Part shown: piece after piece, positions 24,928 through 33,699 of the stretch
Position numbering within the stretch: position 1 is the first letter of the stretch
Layout of the letters: each line of letters begins with the position of its first letter
Assembly (NCBI RefSeq): GCF_016862915.1
Contig: NZ_BONW01000042.1
Coordinates: 62,001 to 126,000, forward strand
Length of the DNA: 64,000 nt
Direction of reading: 5' to 3'
From: Plantactinospora endophytica
GTDB taxonomy: Bacteria; Actinomycetota; Actinomycetes; Mycobacteriales; Micromonosporaceae
Notes under the pieces: model-generated
The model's database searches: none
Told to the model about the DNA's origin: nothing
The model's input: only the letters and a program-made list of their open reading frames with translations
Position numbers and translations under genes: made by a program

Positions 24928-25695
24928 ATGGCGCGCTTGAGCGGTAAGACCGCCCTGGTAACCGGCGGCAGCCGAGGCATCGGCCGGGCGATCGCCACCC
25001 GACTCGCGGCGGACGGCGCGCTCGTCGCCGTCCACTACGGCAGCAACGAGACAGCCGCGAAGGAGACCGTCAGCGCCATCACCGAGGCCGGTGGCCACGC
25101 GTTCGCGGTCGGCGCCGAGCTGGGCGTACCCGGCGACGCGGAGACGCTGTGGACCGCCTTCGACGCCGGACTCGCCGACACCGGCGCCGAACCGGGCCTC
25201 GACATCCTGGTCAACAACGCCGGCATCGCCAGTTCCAGCAACCTGACCGGCACCGACGAGGCCGAGTTCGACAGGATCTTCGCTGTGAACGTCAAGGCGC
25301 CGTTCTTCATCCTCCAGCGGGCCACGGGCCGGCTGCGGGACAACGGGCGGATCGTCAACATCTCCTCCGCCGTCACTCGCATCGCCGCACCCGGGACGCT
25401 TACCTACTCGGTGACCAAGGGTGCCCTCGACACCCTCAGCTTCACCCTGGCGAAGCAACTCGGCGCACGCGGGATCACGGTCAACGCGGTGGCACCCGGC
25501 ATCGTCGACGTCGACAGCAACGCCCACGTGCTGCGGAACAACCCGCAACAGCTCGCCTTCTGGGGGTCGTTCTCCGCGTTCGGCCGGGTCGGTCAGCCCA
25601 CCGACATCGCCGACGTGGTGGCCTTCCTCGCCTCCGACGACTCTCGCTGGGTCACCGGCCAGGTCATCGACGCGAGCGGCGGCGCCCGGCTGTAG
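24928..25695 (+). CDS. Classical short-chain dehydrogenase/reductase
   Basis: A predicted NADP(H)-dependent ketone or alcohol reductase of 255 residues. ATG 24928 is preferred over the GTG nine bases earlier because GGGGGAGG lies 11 bases upstream of the ATG but only two from the GTG. Visible motifs: TGGSRGIGRA (cofactor), NNAGIA, the Ser of NISSAVTRI, YSVTKGALD (catalytic Tyr and Lys) and a C-terminal TGQVIDASGGARL. It stands alone; the operator at 24883-24900 suggests repression by an unlinked regulator. Substrate unknown. Confidence 0.88.
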   Translation: MARLSGKTALVTGGSRGIGRAIATRLAADGALVAVHYGSNETAAKETVSAITEAGGHAFAVGAELGVPGDAETLWTAFDAGLADTGAEPGLDILVNNAGIASSSNLTGTDEAEFDRIFAVNVKAPFFILQRATGRLRDNGRIVNISSAVTRIAAPGTLTYSVTKGALDTLSFTLAKQLGARGITVNAVAPGIVDVDSNAHVLRNNPQQLAFWGSFSAFGRVGQPTDIADVVAFLASDDSRWVTGQVIDASGGARL

Positions 25696-25761
25696 CCCGT
25701 CCCCTCACGACGTCCGGGAGCGCATCTCTCGACGCGAAGACGACGCCGAGCACCGCGTTCA

Positions 25762-26556
25762 TCAAGCCCGGGGACGGTTGTCGGCAAACCACGCGGTCGC
25801 GAAGTCGACCAGTTCGCGCTGGGACATCAGCCGTGCGGTCGAGTTGCCCACCCGGCCGATCTTCGTGGTGCCGGTGGCCTCGAAGGCGGCGCCGAGTCGG
25901 TCGAAGTCGCTCTCGTCGAGTTCCACGTCGACCCAGCTGGTCCACCGGTCGGTCCCGTCGGGCTGCCGCACCGAGGAACCGGTGACGGCCCGTGGTGCGG
26001 ACGGCTGGCGCGACTCGGCCAGGTGCAGGGAGGTGTTGGAGTCGTGCCCGCACCCCAACAGCAGCACCTTGCCGTCGAGCCGGTAGATCGCCCCGAGCGG
26101 GGACTTCTCGCCCAGCGCGTCGTCCAGCCGGTGGTCGCCGACGATCGTCGACGCCTGCGCGCCGAGGGCGGCGAAGGAGACCTGCGGGTGGGTGCTGCGC
26201 AGCGCGCCGGGCCAGGTCCGGACCGCCTCGGCGATCACCCCCATCCAGCGGCTCGGTGTGCGGGCCGGGTCGAATCCCGGCGTCTCGTCGCGGATCACCT
26301 GCCACCACGATTCGGGTACGGGCGGGTGGCGCCAGCCGGCCGGGTCGGTGTTGTCGGGCGTGTGGGTCGGCACCACCACGGTTCCGGTCGCCCCGCACAC
26401 GTCCACCAGCGACTGCACGACCGACTGGGTGCCGCCGGCCACGAATCCAAGGCTCCGTTGGGAGGCGTGCACCAGCAGCACATCGCCGGTGCCGACCCCC
26501 AGCGTGCGCAGGTCGGCCGCGAGCGACCTGGTGGTGTACGGCACCGACTGGTCCAT
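25762..26556 (-). CDS. AAC(3) family aminoglycoside N-acetyltransferase-like protein
   Basis: A 264-residue acetyl-CoA-dependent acetyltransferase of the antibiotic_NAT family. Motifs: GDVLLVHASQRSLGFVAGG near the start, TVVVPTHTPDNTDP, the central PGFDPARTPSRWMGVIAEAVRTWPGALRSTHP with the catalytic His region, then LLLGCGHDSNTSLHLAE. The length matches family members (260-290). Chromosomal copies in actinomycetes are common and often have no proven resistance role, so the family call is firmer than the drug-resistance inference. ATG 26556 has no strong ribosome binding site. It stands alone. Confidence 0.85.
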   Translation of the reverse strand: MDQSVPYTTRSLAADLRTLGVGTGDVLLVHASQRSLGFVAGGTQSVVQSLVDVCGATGTVVVPTHTPDNTDPAGWRHPPVPESWWQVIRDETPGFDPARTPSRWMGVIAEAVRTWPGALRSTHPQVSFAALGAQASTIVGDHRLDDALGEKSPLGAIYRLDGKVLLLGCGHDSNTSLHLAESRQPSAPRAVTGSSVRQPDGTDRWTSWVDVELDESDFDRLGAAFEATGTTKIGRVGNSTARLMSQRELVDFATAWFADNRPRA

Positions 26557-26610
26557 CCGAGCAGCCTACGACTCCCATGCCCCCGATCGACGCGTGGCCG
26601 ATCCGATCGC

Positions 26611-26694
26611 CGACCACGGCTCGCCGGTCCCGGACCACGGACGACGAACCACGGACCACGAATCGCGGACCACGGACCCCGGACCACGGACGGC
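26611..26694. repeat. Degenerate short tandem repeat, unit near CGGACCACGGAC
   Basis: ACCACG occurs six times in about 84 bases between the AAC(3) and GntR genes, with unit length drifting between 7 and 17 bases. It is too irregular to be CRISPR-like and contains no gene. Confidence 0.6.
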
Positions 26695-26766
26695 CGGAAC
26701 AGGCTTGCGAGAGAGCCCGACGAGCGCGCCCGCCGTCCGTCACACCCGGCCGGACGGATGGACGTG

Positions 26767-27438
26767 CTACAGCACCCGGCGTAGCCACTCCTCCACCCCG
26801 GCGATGTGCACGGTCGCCCAGGCCCTGGCCAGTTCCGGCTGCCCCGACGCGACCGCGTCCAGGATCGCCGCGTGCTGCTCCCGGGTCTTGCTGACCGCGC
26901 CCTCCTGGGTGAGCCCGCGCCAGACCCGGGCCCTCGTCGTCGGCCCGGAGAGGCTGTCCAGCAACGACGTCAGCACGTTGTTGCCGGCGCAGGCCGCGAT
27001 CTGCCGGTGGAACTCCAGGTCGTTCGCGACCAGCTCGTCGATGGTCGGATCGTCCCCGAGCCCGTCCAGCACCGCCCGCAGCTTCTCCAGGTGTTGCTCG
27101 GTCATCCGCTGCGCCGCCAGCGCCGTCGCGGCCGGTTCCAGGATCCGGCGTACCTCCAGGAACTCCAGCACGGTGTCGTCGCGGTGGAAGTCGACGACGA
27201 AGCTCAGCGCGTCCAGCAGCAGCGCCGGGTCGAGGCTGGTGACGTACGTGCCGTCGCCCTGACGTACGTCGAGGACCCGGATCAGCGACAGCGCCTTGAC
27301 CGCTTCCCGCAGCGAGTTGCGGGACAGGCCGAGCCGCTCGGCCAGGTCGGGTTCCCGGGGCAGCCGGTCACCGGGGCGCAGTTCACCGGCGACGATCATT
27401 TGTTTGATTTTGTCGATCGCCTCGTCTGTGACCGCCAC
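26767..27438 (-). CDS. GntR family regulator, FadR subfamily, probable L-fucose locus regulator
   Basis: A 223-residue DNA-binding regulator. The winged helix is at about 8-70 (IDKIKQMIVAGELRPGDRLPREPDLAERLGLSRNSLREAVKAL). The FCD effector domain follows (LEVRRILEPAATALAA, NDLEFHRQIAACAGNN, EQHAAILDAVASG), with the Asp and His residues that usually hold a metal in FadR-type sugar-acid sensors. It is the last gene of the fucose operon, 47 bases after the lactonase, so it likely senses a pathway intermediate. The recurring ACATCsGATGT sites at 33497, 36860 and 37057 are the natural target; this link is inferred from position and symmetry. Confidence 0.88.
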   Translation of the reverse strand: MAVTDEAIDKIKQMIVAGELRPGDRLPREPDLAERLGLSRNSLREAVKALSLIRVLDVRQGDGTYVTSLDPALLLDALSFVVDFHRDDTVLEFLEVRRILEPAATALAAQRMTEQHLEKLRAVLDGLGDDPTIDELVANDLEFHRQIAACAGNNVLTSLLDSLSGPTTRARVWRGLTQEGAVSKTREQHAAILDAVASGQPELARAWATVHIAGVEEWLRRVL

Positions 27439-27485
27439 GCGTTCCTCCCACGTCCTTCCGCCGTACCGCGAACACTAGGCGCCGG

Positions 27486-28337
27486 TCAGGTGCCGAGCCG
27501 GTAGGTCCGCACCGCCGTTTCGCCGAACACCGCCGACCGCTCGGCCGTCGACAGCGGCGGCAGTACCTCGATCAGCGCCGCCAGCACCGCGCCGTAGCCG
27601 GCGGCGAGCCGGCAGACCGGCCAGTCCGAGCCGAACATCAGCCGCGCCGGCCCGAACAGCCGGACCGCCTCGGCCACGAACGGCCGCAGGTCGGCCGGCA
27701 GCCACCGCGCCCAGTCCGCCTCGGTGACCAGCCCGGACAGCTTTGCCGTCACGTTCGGCGCCGCCGCCAGTTCGGCGACCGGGCCGGACCAGGCGGCCAG
27801 ACCGGCGGCGCCGTCCCGGATCGCCGGCTTGCCCAGGTGGTCCAGCACGAATCGCAGCTCCGGCACCTCGCGGGCGACCCGGGCCACCGCCGACAACTGG
27901 TCCGCCCGGCACACCACGTCGAAGGCCAGTCCGGCTTCCGCGATGGTACGCAGCCCGCGCCGCACCTCCGGCCGGTCCAGGTACCCCGGATCGGTCTCGG
28001 CCTGCACCTGCGGCCGGATCCCGACCAGCAGCTCGCCACCGGGGAGCCGACGGTAGCCGGTGATCGTCTCGGCCAGTTCCGGATCGGCCGGGTCGGCCCA
28101 GGCGACCACCCCGGCGATCGCCGGACAGTCGGCGGCGTAGCCGAGCAGGATCTCCGCCTCGGCGGTGTCGCACCGGCCGCCCTCGACCAGTACCGTCCGG
28201 TCGATGCCGGCCAGGGTCAGCTCGGCGACCAGGTCACCGGGCTGGAACGAGCGGCGGATCGGGGCCAGCTCGGGGGCGTCCAGCCACCCGTAGCCGTCCT
28301 CGATCCGCCACAGGTGGTGGTGCGCGTCGACGATCAC
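27486..28337 (-). CDS. Amidohydrolase family lactonase, probable L-fuconolactonase
   Basis: Hydrolyses the sugar-acid lactone from the dehydrogenase step to the free acid. GTG 28337 overlaps the TGA of the upstream gene. The 283-residue product starts VIVDAHHHLW, the COG3618 metal-binding DxHxH. Also seen: LRFVLDHLGKPAI, LSGLVTEADW and, late in the chain, RLMFGSDWPVC with the conserved Asp. The length is normal. The neighbours (mutarotase, dehydrogenase, L-fuconate dehydratase) point to L-fucono-1,5-lactone; L-galactono- or L-rhamnono-lactone are alternatives. Confidence 0.85.
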   Translation of the reverse strand: MIVDAHHHLWRIEDGYGWLDAPELAPIRRSFQPGDLVAELTLAGIDRTVLVEGGRCDTAEAEILLGYAADCPAIAGVVAWADPADPELAETITGYRRLPGGELLVGIRPQVQAETDPGYLDRPEVRRGLRTIAEAGLAFDVVCRADQLSAVARVAREVPELRFVLDHLGKPAIRDGAAGLAAWSGPVAELAAAPNVTAKLSGLVTEADWARWLPADLRPFVAEAVRLFGPARLMFGSDWPVCRLAAGYGAVLAALIEVLPPLSTAERSAVFGETAVRTYRLGT

Positions 28338-29344
28338 GGCGTACCGACCGGGTGGGTGGGTACCGGCGCGTCCGGGCGGAGCAGTCCCACGGTGACCAGC
28401 TCCGACCAGAACTCCCCGGGCGGCGCCCCGGCCGCGTGCAGTGCGGCGTTCCGGCGTACCTGCTCGGGGTTGTGCGCGCCGACCACCACCGAGGCGACCG
28501 TCGGGTGCGCCCCGGCGAAGGCGAGCGCCGCCGCCGGCAGCGTGGTGCCGTGTTCGGCGCAGACGGTGGCGATCGCCCGGGCCCGGTCCAGGATCTCGGC
28601 CGGGGCGTCGGCGTAGTCGTACGGAAGTCCGGCGTGCGGCCGGTCGACGGCGAGCAGCCCGCTGTTGAAGACGCCCGCGTTCAGCACCGAGACGCCGCGC
28701 CGCCCGCACTCCGGCAGCAGGGTGTCCAGCGCCGGCTGCTCCAGCAGGGTGTACCGGCCGGCCACCATCACCGCGTCGACCTCGGTCTCGGCGACGAACC
28801 GGTGCAGCACCTGCCACTGCTTCGAGCCGACCCCGATCGCGCCGACGACACCCTGTGCCCGCAGCTCGTGCAGGGCCGGATAGCCCTGCTCCAGCGCCTG
28901 CGCCTGGTGGTCCTCCGGGTCGTGGATGAGTACCAGGTCGATCCGGTCCAGCCCGAGTCGGACCAGGCTCGCCTCCAGCGACCGCCGTACCCCGTCCGCG
29001 CTGAAGTCCCAGAGCCGCCGGTGGTCGGCCGGTACGTCGAAGCCCTCGTCGTCCCGCCGACCCGCCCCGGACCGGTCCGGTACGAGCAGCCGCCCGACCT
29101 TGCTGCTCACCGTGTATTCCTCGCGCGGCAGCGTACGCAGCGCGTCGCCGAGCCGGCGTTCGGAGAGGCCGAGCCCGTAGTGCGGGGCGGTGTCGAAGTA
29201 GCGGATGCCGGACTCCCAGGCCGCCGCCACGGTCGCGAGCGCCTCGGCCTCGCCGACCGCCGTGTAGAGGTTGCCGATCGGGGCGCAGCCGAGGCCCAGC
29301 GGGCTCACGACCACCTTGGAGTGCCCCACCCTGTTCCCCGTCAT
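28334..29344 (-). CDS. Aldo/keto reductase, probable L-fucose (aldose 1-) dehydrogenase
   Basis: Oxidises the aldose at C1 to its lactone with NAD(P). The 336-residue (beta/alpha)8 protein has the AKR signatures FDTAPHYGLGLSERRLG (catalytic Asp and Tyr), SSKVGRLL (Lys) and IDLVLIHDPED (His), plus GVGSKQWQVL and VNAG-type cofactor strands. The start GCAPIGNLYTAV is characteristic of the D-threo-aldose/L-fucose dehydrogenase branch. ATG 29344 overlaps the mutarotase stop by four bases, and its stop overlaps the lactonase start. Operon order agrees with the reaction order mutarotation, oxidation, lactone opening. Confidence 0.87.
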   Translation of the reverse strand: MTGNRVGHSKVVVSPLGLGCAPIGNLYTAVGEAEALATVAAAWESGIRYFDTAPHYGLGLSERRLGDALRTLPREEYTVSSKVGRLLVPDRSGAGRRDDEGFDVPADHRRLWDFSADGVRRSLEASLVRLGLDRIDLVLIHDPEDHQAQALEQGYPALHELRAQGVVGAIGVGSKQWQVLHRFVAETEVDAVMVAGRYTLLEQPALDTLLPECGRRGVSVLNAGVFNSGLLAVDRPHAGLPYDYADAPAEILDRARAIATVCAEHGTTLPAAALAFAGAHPTVASVVVGAHNPEQVRRNAALHAAGAPPGEFWSELVTVGLLRPDAPVPTHPVGTP

Positions 29345-29724
29345 GCCGTCTCCTCGTCGCGTTCTGGCAAGTCGCGTGCTGGCGACCCGTCGCGTGGCGG
29401 CGACTCGTCGCGGATCGGCAGCTCCCAGACCATTGACAGGCCCGAGTCGTTGCCGGAGTAGTCGTCCCGGACCTCCAGCAGCTCCGCCATCCGGGCCTGC
29501 CAGGGCACGTTCGCCGGATGGTCGCGCAGCTCGTGCCGCATCCGCTGGTAGTCCTCCACCTCCACGAGGTGGAAGAGGTCCTGCCCGTCCCGCCAGATCC
29601 GCCAGTTGTGCACCCCGGCGGCGCGCAGCGCGCTGTCCAGTTCGGCGGGGATGACCTGGTGGACGCTGTCGTAGTCAAGCTCCCGCCCCGGCTTGAGCCG
29701 GGTGTGCAGGGCGATCCGCTGCAT
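29341..29724 (-). CDS. L-fucose/L-rhamnose mutarotase (RhaM/DUF718 family)
   Basis: Interconverts alpha and beta anomers of the imported sugar. ATG 29724 with AAGGAG about ten bases upstream gives 127 residues. The family pattern is clear: RIALHTRLKPGRELDYDSVHQVIPAEL, then NWRIWRDGQDLFHLVEVEDY with the active-site His and Tyr, and WELP near the end. The last 20 residues are a charged tail (SPPRDGSPARD) beyond the usual 104-110 residues. It is coupled to the dehydrogenase by an ATGA overlap. Confidence 0.88.
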   Translation of the reverse strand: MQRIALHTRLKPGRELDYDSVHQVIPAELDSALRAAGVHNWRIWRDGQDLFHLVEVEDYQRMRHELRDHPANVPWQARMAELLEVRDDYSGNDSGLSMVWELPIRDESPPRDGSPARDLPERDEETA

Positions 29725-29766
29725 CGCTGCGAAGCTCCTTCCAATGCCTGTCCGGCCGGGCCGGGA

Positions 29767-29802
29767 CCCGGTCCCGCGGGTCGGCGTGACCACGGGACCG
29801 GG
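29767..29802 (-). terminator. 10-bp hairpin between permease and mutarotase genes
   Basis: CCCGGTCCCG (29767-29776) pairs with CGGGACCGGG (29793-29802). It sits in the only sizeable gap (98 bases) inside the operon, between transport and catabolic genes, and could lower expression of the second half or stabilise the first. Confidence 0.5.
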
Positions 29803-29822
29803 CCGGCAGCCGCCGGGTGGAG

Positions 29823-30851
29823 CTAGTCCTGCGCCTTGCCGGAGGTGAGCCGGGCCAGGATCAGCGCGATCAGGATGATGGCGCCGTAGATGGCCTGGAT
29901 CCACTGGGCGGAGACCCCGGCGAGGGTCAGGATGTTGTTGATCAGGCCGAGCACGACGACGCCGCAGAGCGCGCCGAAGAGCGTGCCCTTGCCGCCGTCG
30001 AGGCTGATCCCGCCGATCACCGCGGCGGCGAAGACGGTGAAGATCATGCCGTCGCCCTGTGCCGCCGCGACCGAGCCGAGCCGGCCGGTCATCAGCAGTC
30101 CGGCCAGTGCCGCGAGCAGCCCGCCGACCATCAGGATGATCCAGACCACCCGGTCGGTACGGATGCCCGCCGCCCGGGCCGCGTCGGTGTTGCCGCCGAT
30201 CGCGTAGACCGCCCGGCCGTGCCGGAAGAACCCGAGCGCGGCGATGCCGACGACGAACAGCGTCCCGCTGATCCAGATCGACGCCGGTACGCCCAACCAG
30301 ACGGCGTTGCCGAGGTAGAGCACGGACGGCGGGATGTCGAAGAGGTTCTGCCCGCCGGTGATGCCGATCTGGAGGCCCCGCAGCACGATCAGCATGCCCA
30401 GCGTCACGATGAAGGCCGACAGTTTGAACCGCAGGATCAGCAGCCCGTTGAACGCCCCGATCGCCATGCCGGCGAGCAGGCAGATCGGGATGGCGAGGGC
30501 GGCCGGCAGCTCGGTGCCGAGCCCGTTGCTGGCGGCCGGGATGACCAGGGCCAGGGCGAGCGCCGGGGCGAGCCCGATCGTCGACTCCAGCGACAGGTCG
30601 AACTTGCCGGCGATCAGGATGATCGCCTCGGCGAGTACGAGCAGGGCCAGTTCGGTCTGCTGTTGCAGCACGTTGGTGATGTTGGCGGCGGACAGGAACA
30701 CCGGGTCGATGATCGCGCCCACCACGACGAGCAGCAGGATCGCGGGGACCAGGGCGAGGTCCCGCAGCCTGGCCAGCGGTACCCGGCCGCCCAGTCCGGG
30801 CCGGCCCGGCGCCGGGGCCGGCGGCTTGGCGATTGTCTGGGTGCCGGTCAC
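29823..30851 (-). CDS. Ribose-type (CUT2) ABC sugar permease
   Basis: Membrane channel of the presumed fucose importer. GTG 30851 overlaps the stop of the ATPase gene, giving 342 residues with eight to ten hydrophobic segments. RbsC landmarks: AEAIILIAGKFDLSLESTIGL (the IDLS-type loop), [40 protein letters not shown] and GDGMIFTVFAAAVIGGISLDGGKG. The N-terminus carries a Pro/Ala-rich cytosolic tail of about 35 residues. Only one permease is present, so it should homodimerise as in CUT2 systems. Confidence 0.92.
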   Translation of the reverse strand: MTGTQTIAKPPAPAPGRPGLGGRVPLARLRDLALVPAILLLVVVGAIIDPVFLSAANITNVLQQQTELALLVLAEAIILIAGKFDLSLESTIGLAPALALALVIPAASNGLGTELPAALAIPICLLAGMAIGAFNGLLILRFKLSAFIVTLGMLIVLRGLQIGITGGQNLFDIPPSVLYLGNAVWLGVPASIWISGTLFVVGIAALGFFRHGRAVYAIGGNTDAARAAGIRTDRVVWIILMVGGLLAALAGLLMTGRLGSVAAAQGDGMIFTVFAAAVIGGISLDGGKGTLFGALCGVVVLGLINNILTLAGVSAQWIQAIYGAIILIALILARLTSGKAQD

Positions 30852-32380
30852 GGCTCCTCCACTCCTTCTACTGCGGTCACCAGCTCGGCGTCGGCCCAGC
30901 CCCGGGAGACCTCCCGGACCACCCGTCCGTGGAACATCACCAGCACCCGGTCGCACGAGCGCAGGTCGTCAAGCTCGTCGGAGACGATCAGCACCCCGGT
31001 GCCCCGGGCGGCGGCCTCGGTGACCGCGCGCAGCAGGGAGTCCTTGGAGCGGACGTCCACCCCGGCGGTCGGGCTCACCATCACCAGCGCCTTCGGGTCG
31101 TTCGACAGGGCGCGGGCGAGTACCACCTTCTGGGCGTTGCCGCCGGAGAGGCCGTTGACCGGCTGGTGCGGACCGTCGGTCTTGATGTCGTACATCTCGA
31201 TCATGCGCTGGGCCACGGCACGCTGCCGGGCCGGTGCGACGATTCCGGCCGGCCCGAGCCGGTCGGTGATCGGCAGGGTGGCGTTCTCCGCCACCGAGAG
31301 CAGCGGTACCAGCCCTTCCCGGTGCCGGTCCTGCGGCAGGTAGCCGAGACCGGCGGCGAGCGCGGCGGGCACGCTGCCCGGCTTCGGGGTGTTGCCGGCC
31401 AGGCTGACCGTACCGGTGTCGGCGCGGCGCAGCCCGGCGATCGTCTCGGCCAGCGCCACCTTGCCGCTACTGCCCGAGCCGATCAGTCCGACCAGTTCAC
31501 CGGCCCGCACCTTCAGGTCGATGTCCTCGTAGAAGCCCGACAGGCCGAGCCCGGCCACGTCGAGCACCACCGGGGCGCTGTCCGGTACGGCCGGCCGGTC
31601 GACGCCGGCCAGGGTCTCCCCCGCGTCGCCGGTCATCGCGGCGACCAGTGCCTCCCGGGAGAGCGTGTCGACCGGCTGGGTCAGGATGTGCCGGGCGTCG
31701 CGCAGCACCGTGACGTTCTGGCAGACCTCGTACACCTCCTGGAGGTGGTGCGAGATGAACAGGAAGGTCACTCCGGCGGCCTGCAACTCGCGCATCCGGT
31801 CGAAGAGGCGTTCGATCGCGGCACCGTCGAGCTGTGCGGTCGGCTCGTCCAGGATGATGAACGTGGCGCCGAACGACAGCGCACGGGCGATCTCGACGAG
31901 CTGCCGCTGCTCCACGGTGAGGCTGCCGGCCAGCGCGGCCGGGTCGACGGCCACGCCGTACCCGTCGAGCAGGTCGGCGGCGCGGCGCCGCAGGCCGCGC
32001 CAGTCGATCAGCCCGCGACCGGCCTGGCGGTTGAGGAAGAGGTTCTCCGCGACCGTCAGGGTCGGGATGATCGTCGACTTCTGGTAGACGCAGGCGACCC
32101 GTTGCCGCCAGGCGTCCCGGTCGGCCAGGGCCGGCGCGGGCGTTCCGTCGAACTGCACGTGGCCGCTGTCCGGCCGCTGCAACCCGGTGAGGATCGAGAC
32201 CAGGGTGGACTTGCCGGCGCCGTTGCGCCCGACGAGGGCGTGCGTCTCGCCCCGGGCGATGGTGATGCCGGCGGAGTGCAGGGCGACCGTCGCGCCGTAC
32301 CGTTTCGAGATGTCGCGGGCCTCCGCGGCCGGGGCGACGGCCCCGGCCACGGTGCCTGCGGTCTGCGTCTGACCGGTCAT
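30848..32380 (-). CDS. CUT2 ABC sugar importer ATPase with two nucleotide-binding domains
   Basis: Energises uptake. The 510-residue product starts at ATG 32380, overlapping the stop of the binding-protein gene (TGATG). The first domain has Walker A GRNGAGKSTL at about residue 51, a signature region (LTVEQRQLVEIARAL) and Walker B FIILDEP. The second has GLIGSGSSGKVAL in place of Walker A, signature LSGGNAQKVVLARAL and LVMVSPTAGVD in place of Walker B. The second domain is degenerate, as is usual in RbsA-type proteins; here its Walker A ends GSSGKVAL rather than GAGRTE. Confidence 0.92.
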   Translation of the reverse strand: MTGQTQTAGTVAGAVAPAAEARDISKRYGATVALHSAGITIARGETHALVGRNGAGKSTLVSILTGLQRPDSGHVQFDGTPAPALADRDAWRQRVACVYQKSTIIPTLTVAENLFLNRQAGRGLIDWRGLRRRAADLLDGYGVAVDPAALAGSLTVEQRQLVEIARALSFGATFIILDEPTAQLDGAAIERLFDRMRELQAAGVTFLFISHHLQEVYEVCQNVTVLRDARHILTQPVDTLSREALVAAMTGDAGETLAGVDRPAVPDSAPVVLDVAGLGLSGFYEDIDLKVRAGELVGLIGSGSSGKVALAETIAGLRRADTGTVSLAGNTPKPGSVPAALAAGLGYLPQDRHREGLVPLLSVAENATLPITDRLGPAGIVAPARQRAVAQRMIEMYDIKTDGPHQPVNGLSGGNAQKVVLARALSNDPKALVMVSPTAGVDVRSKDSLLRAVTEAAARGTGVLIVSDELDDLRSCDRVLVMFHGRVVREVSRGWADAELVTAVEGVEEP

Positions 32381-33429
32381 CACTTGCCGATCTGGTTTCC
32401 CCAGAGCGCCGGATCGTCGACGTTCTCCTTGGTGACCAGTGGTGCGGAGATCTGGTCCTCGAGGCCGTTTCCGACGTCGATGATGGTGCTGTTGTGGTCG
32501 GTCGGGCCGGGCTGGAAGGTCTTGCCCTCGGCCGCCGCCTTGGCGTAGTAGAGCGCCCACTTCGCGTAGAGGTCGGCGGGCTGGGAGACGGTGGCGTCGA
32601 TCTCGCCCTTGCGGATCGCCTCGAACTCCTGCGGGATGCCGTCGTTGGAGACGATGAAGATGTGCTTGGGGTCGGTCGGCGGCACCAGCAGGTTCTTGGC
32701 CTTCAACACCTGGAGCGTCGGCGCCAGGAAGACGCCGCCGGCCTGCATGTAGATGCCCTTGATGTCAGGGTGCTGGGCGAGCCGGGTCTGGAGTGCGGCG
32801 GCGGCCTTCGGCCCCTCCCACTCGGTCGGCTCCTCGAAGATGGTGATGCCGGGGAACTTCGTCTTCATGCACTCGGCGAACGCCTCGGAGCGGTCCCGGC
32901 CGTTGATCGAGGAGAGCGAGCCCTGGAACTCGATCACCTTGCCCTTGCCGCCGAGCTTCTCGCCGAGGAACTCGCAGGCCTTCTGGCCGTACGCCCGGTT
33001 GTCGGCCCGGACGACCATGAAGACCTTGCCCTTGTCGGGGCGGGTGTCGACGGAGACCACCGGGATCTTCTTCGACTCCAGCGTGGTCAGGGTGCTGGCG
33101 ATCGCGCCGGTGTCCTGCGGCGCCATCACGATCGCCTTGGCGCCCTGGCTCACCATCGCCTGCACGTTCGCCACCAGCTTGGCGACGTCGTTCTGCGAGT
33201 TGGTCGGCGACATCAGGTTGATGTCGTACTCCTTGGCGTACTGCGGGACGTACTTGGCGTACGAGTTCCAGAAGTCGGAGTCGGCGCGGGGCAGGTCGAT
33301 GCCGATCTGCGGGCTCTGCCCGGCCCCGGCGCCCGTCTCCGACGGCGACGAGTCGCCACAGGCGACCGTGCCGACGGCGAGCGTCGCGGCCATCGCGATC
33401 CCCGCCAGGGACTTGGCGGTACGTCTCAC
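32380..33429 (-). CDS. Ribose-type sugar-binding lipoprotein, probable L-fucose binding
   Basis: Extracellular receptor of the importer. GTG 33429 is chosen because GGAGG lies six bases upstream and the next residues form a lipoprotein signal peptide (VRRTAKSLAG ... GTVACGDSS, Cys at about residue 24), giving 349 residues. The type 1 periplasmic-binding fold shows IGIDLPRADSDFWNSY, VSQGAKAIVMAPQDTGA, IPVVSVDTRPDKG and IFIVSNDGIPQEFEAIRKGEIDATVSQP. Aromatic and charged positions fit a monosaccharide site. It is first in the transport/catabolic operon, with ACATCGGATGT 67 bases upstream. Fucose is inferred from the pathway genes. Confidence 0.9.
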   Translation of the reverse strand: MRRTAKSLAGIAMAATLAVGTVACGDSSPSETGAGAGQSPQIGIDLPRADSDFWNSYAKYVPQYAKEYDINLMSPTNSQNDVAKLVANVQAMVSQGAKAIVMAPQDTGAIASTLTTLESKKIPVVSVDTRPDKGKVFMVVRADNRAYGQKACEFLGEKLGGKGKVIEFQGSLSSINGRDRSEAFAECMKTKFPGITIFEEPTEWEGPKAAAALQTRLAQHPDIKGIYMQAGGVFLAPTLQVLKAKNLLVPPTDPKHIFIVSNDGIPQEFEAIRKGEIDATVSQPADLYAKWALYYAKAAAEGKTFQPGPTDHNSTIIDVGNGLEDQISAPLVTKENVDDPALWGNQIGK

Positions 33430-33496
33430 TGTGGTCCTCCATCCGGTGCGGATACGGTGGGTAATTCTTGGAGGCAATCGGAAACACGCGGGTAAT

Positions 33497-33507
33497 ACAT
33501 CGGATGT
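33497..33507. promoter_or_regulatory. ACATCGGATGT operator upstream of importer operon
   Basis: An 11-bp palindrome (ACATC-G-GATGT) followed by CTATCAG. The 18-base block matches the site at 36860 except for the central base. It lies 68 bases before the binding-protein start, where a repressor would block transcription. Confidence 0.7.
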
Positions 33508-33583
33508 CTATCAGCCCGCCCCTGGCCCCGCAAGACCCAGAACCGGCAATCTCCCGGTCCGTTACCGGGCAGGCGGAATCGTT

Positions 33584-33594
33584 ACATCGGATGA
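33584..33594. promoter_or_regulatory. Weaker ACATCGGATGA site
   Basis: Ten of eleven positions match the operator at 33497, 87 bases further upstream. It could be an auxiliary operator of the same regulator. Confidence 0.4.
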
Positions 33595-33642
33595 CCGTGC
33601 AACGGCGGGCTGGACACCGATCGGTGGGCAGCATGGAGCGCG

Positions 33643-33674
33643 GGACCGGCGACCCTGCCCGGGGTCGCCGGTCC
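33643..33674 (-). terminator. 13-bp hairpin ending the FAH-dehydratase-SDR unit
   Basis: GGACCGGCGACCC (33643-33655) pairs with GGGTCGCCGGTCC (33662-33674), loop six bases, 114 bases past the SDR stop and upstream of the next operators. This supports two separate transcription units in the fucose locus. Confidence 0.65.
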
Positions 33675-33699
33675 ACATCGAAGGGCCGAGGGCCGCGCC

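Noticed and set aside
25762-26556. Calling the AAC(3)-like gene an acquired antibiotic-resistance gene
   Set aside because: Base composition matches its neighbours and no mobile element adjoins it; such chromosomal homologues are common in actinomycetes.
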